From Karalla daura (taxonomy: Eukaryota; Chordata; Actinopteri; Chaetodontiformes; Leiognathidae): DNA of 64,000 nucleotides. The stretch lies in the NCBI GenBank assembly GCA_029224185.1, contig CM055196.1:24452673-24516672 (forward strand). The letters run 5' to 3'. The translations under genes and the position numbers were made by a program. The notes below the pieces were generated by a model, which had not been told where the DNA came from, did no database searches, and worked only from the letters and a program-made list of their open reading frames with translations. Shown here one piece after another: positions 61,944 to 64,000 of the stretch; the stretch's first letter is position 1; the number at the start of each line of letters is the position of its first letter.

Positions 61944-61968
61944 GGCTGATCAAAGCCGTCATTGATCA
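61944..61968 (-). other. tmtc3: tmtc3 5' UTR at the head of the ATG exon
   Basis: A good acceptor (CTCTGTACAG) ends at 61969, leaving 25 nt of leader before the ATG. The leader contains an upstream ATG at 61960-61962 that is out of frame with the main start. Confidence 0.6.
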
Positions 61969-63019
61969 CTGTACAGAGAGACAAAGATGGACAAACACAA
62001 TCAGCAGATATAAAGCTGTGACAAAGCGATTATAAGCCATTCATTCTGAGTCACCCCCTCACAAAATGCCACTTCTAGCAATTCAGGCCTTTTGCTCCAT
62101 ATATCTGGAACAAACAGAAAACTGTAGGTCTGCTCCTCCTCTAAGTTCTTTCCAATCAAGACTTAGAGATGGGAAAAGAAGGACAAAGCTCGAGAACACT
62201 GAACATTAATCAAGCCCCCCAAGAGTGTTTTGGGCCTTGTTAGGGGTGCTAAACTTTATTGTGCTAATACGCTGCTTGAAACTATAAAAGTTTGTCAGCA
62301 TCTACATGAGTGTGGATGGGTAACTAGATGGTGACATCCATCATCCCAGACCCTGAATGAAGGATCAGAAACTTGTTGTTCAACACAGCCTCATTGAGAA
62401 GATGGGCGTAGACCATGTCAAAGCTGTTTCGGAGTGCTTTGTTTAGAAGTGCTTCACATGTAAGGTTTGCTTATACATAGAACTGCTGATACTGCTATTG
62501 GTGACCTTTCTGTTTATGAAATAGATGCATAACCGTGTTTTCATTTGCTGTGGCACTGTCACTGTTATTACATTCCACTTATCAGCTATCACTGAGTTGG
62601 ATCGCCTGTAATAAGATTTCTAAAGACTATTTTGGATTATGTTGTTGCAGCTACTTGTACCTTCGTGATAGTAACATCAGCACGGATGATGAATAACCAC
62701 AATAACCAAATAACCAAATCTTCTTGAAGCTGCAAAGTAACAGCTGGGTGAACAGGCGAACGAGGGTGAACATATTATTACAGTGGTTTTACCCATGCAG
62801 ACACAGGCTGAGCAGATATAATGAGCCTCTTTTTCACCCGATCAGTCTTACACTGGAGAGAAGTGCAGCTTTGACAAAATCAGACTGGCTGAGTTAGCCT
62901 CACGGTGGCTAAAGATGAAGCTAACTGGCAGCTACTGCTAACCGGATTGATCCAGGTCTTATAACCAGTGAGGGTGGATCCCCAGAGACTTTTCAGGCTC
63001 GCTTCTTACTCCCACCTAC
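61969..63019 (-). other. tmtc3 leader intron
   Basis: The interval between the proposed non-coding exon and the ATG exon. No open frame of note and no recognisable repeat was seen. Confidence 0.4.
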
Positions 63020-63150
63020 CGTGTCTGTAGCAGAACAGACGGTGACAGCAGGGGTGATGTCAAATCTGGGAGTAATAAGCCGTAAAGTTTGAAATACTTC
63101 AGCTCAGCGCTGTTCCACTGATGGCTGCTAGTTTCTTAGCATTAGCATTG
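63020..63150 (-). other. tmtc3: tmtc3 non-coding exon 1 (candidate; 5' end approximate)
   Basis: On the minus strand a strong donor, ACACG|GTAGGT, ends an exon at 63020. It could pair with the acceptor at 61969 to splice out a 1,051-bp leader intron. Vertebrate TMTC3 has a non-coding first exon. The transcription start is not visible and the outer boundary is set only by the start of the ETS motif pair. Confidence 0.45.
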
Positions 63151-63200
63151 CTACTTCCGGGGCAGGGGAGCGTCACAGCTATCACTTCCGGGGCAGAGGC
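63151..63200. promoter_or_regulatory. Shared divergent promoter core with two ETS/GABP motifs
   Basis: A 13-bp block, ACTTCCGGGGCAG, occurs at 63153-63165 and again, in the same orientation, at 63184-63196, 31 bp apart. ACTTCCGG is the ETS/GABP site common in TATA-less bidirectional promoters of housekeeping-type genes. It lies between the tmtc3 donor at 63020 and the cep290 start at 63744. No TATA box is evident. Joint control of both genes is inferred. Confidence 0.6.
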
Positions 63201-63395
63201 AACCGCGCAAGTTAAACATTAGCAGCAGTTAAGATACATTCGCTGTTAAATTGAGTAACCGAAGTGTGTGCTATCAGAGCCAAAAGCCGACGCATAGTGT
63301 TGGATTTATATTGGATATGTCTCTGTGGTCTGGTAGAAAAGCGTGTCAAGGTTTATTGAGTCGATTAGCTGAGTTAGCTTCCTGGTGCTGTTGTG
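63197..63395 (+). other. cep290: cep290 non-coding exon 1 (candidate)
   Basis: A donor-like TTGTG|GTGAGT at 63395/63396 could close a leader exon starting near the ETS motifs, with an acceptor at CTCTTAG (63721-63722) or TTCACAG (63687-63688) before the ATG. Human CEP290 also has a non-coding first exon. The 5' boundary is arbitrary. Confidence 0.35.
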
Positions 63396-63743
63396 GTGAG
63401 TGGTAACCTAGCAGCCACAGCGTCATTTCACAAACACCAGCTGTTTACTTCAATTGAACTCGATTATTCTCTAAATAATTTATTTTGAGGAAGCTTTGTA
63501 AGCACTGTTGAGCACTGGCGGATATCTGGTTATTATCTGGTTTTAGATATCTGAACTTCTTTCAGGAGGAATTTATTTTTTCACTAAACTCTGGTCAGTG
63601 TTGCTGTAAAATGTTTCCAGATGCGACAAACACAGCGATGTTTAACCAGAGAGTCCAGAGTATAATAAGATTGTAAGCCGATTCACAGGAACATTGAATA
63701 CGTATCACTGCACATCTCTTAGATCAGGCTGTGTAATCACAAC

Positions 63744-63857
63744 ATGGCCAAGATGCCTGTCGCGCTAGAGTGGAACAAAGTGATGATACTCGACCCAGAA
63801 GCCCTCATTAATTATGAAAAAGAGCAGCTTGACCAGATCTGCAACATGTTCACCAAG
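63744..63857 (+). CDS. cep290: cep290: centrosomal/ciliary transition-zone protein 290, first coding exon (partial gene)
   Basis: CEP290 is a very large coiled-coil protein that builds the Y-links of the ciliary transition zone; human mutations cause Joubert, Meckel and Leber ciliopathies (family knowledge). Only the first coding exon is here: 38 codons, phase 0, donor ACCAAG|GTAATT. The peptide MPVALEWNKVMILDPEAL resembles the human start MPPNINWKEIMKVDPDDL. From the second ATG (63753) it has 35 codons, against 34 in the matching human exon, with the same phase. An in-frame ATG three codons upstream (63744) has A at -3 and G at +4 and could be used instead. The rest of the gene lies beyond the right edge. 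Its position head to head with tmtc3 matches human. Confidence 0.87.
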
Positions 63858-64000
63858 GTAATTGTCCACACCTTTACACCTGAATGATTGTTACCTGTGT
63901 CTTTGTTCAGTTGTCCCACCACCAAAGCTTCTCTCCCTGGCTGTGCTGTCTATGGTTAATGGTCTGCTGATCTGAGATTATTGTTAAGGACATTAGACCT
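63858..64000 (+). other. start of cep290 intron after the first coding exon
   Basis: Intronic sequence from the donor GTAATT to the window edge; nothing else was seen. Confidence 0.7.

Overview
The window reads as nuclear DNA of a bony fish, probably a percomorph teleost. This rests on compact split genes with GT-AG introns, many CA/GT and tetranucleotide microsatellites, decayed fish-type dispersed repeats and a non-LTR (Rex1/Maui-like) retroelement fragment. There is no bacterial, phage or organellar gene organisation.

Two genes are certain. (1) tmtc3 lies on the minus strand (coding 61943 down to 43925). It can be rebuilt from 13 coding exons whose splice phases all agree, giving an intact 933-residue protein with an N-terminal multi-membrane half and a C-terminal run of TPR repeats. 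(2) The first coding exon of cep290 lies on the plus strand at 63744-63857 and runs off the right edge. The two genes are head to head about 0.7-1.8 kb apart and share a compact upstream region with two direct copies of an ETS/GABP-type ACTTCCGG motif. The human genes TMTC3 and CEP290 have the same divergent arrangement, which supports both identifications.

Layout: 1-41.6 kb is a gene-poor stretch with microsatellites, dispersed repeats, a LINE fragment at about 32.56-33.2 kb, paired perfect hairpins at 15.85 kb and some non-repetitive blocks that could be regulatory. In human, KITLG lies beyond the 3' end of TMTC3; I could not find a kitlg homologue here, so this may be the flanking regulatory desert. 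41.67-43.9 kb is the tmtc3 3' flank/3' UTR with a 7-bp minisatellite. 43.9-63.0 kb is tmtc3; its introns carry a 0.7-kb 20-bp minisatellite, a hAT-type MITE with an intact 8-bp target-site duplication, and a strong G-quadruplex motif. 63.0-64.0 kb is the divergent promoter and the start of cep290.

Three sets of short open segments with plausible splice sites (19.0, 33.3-34.5 and 37.2-38.8 kb, all plus strand) do not match a family I recognise. They are reported as weak gene candidates, not as genes. I saw no tRNA, rRNA, CRISPR array or operon.
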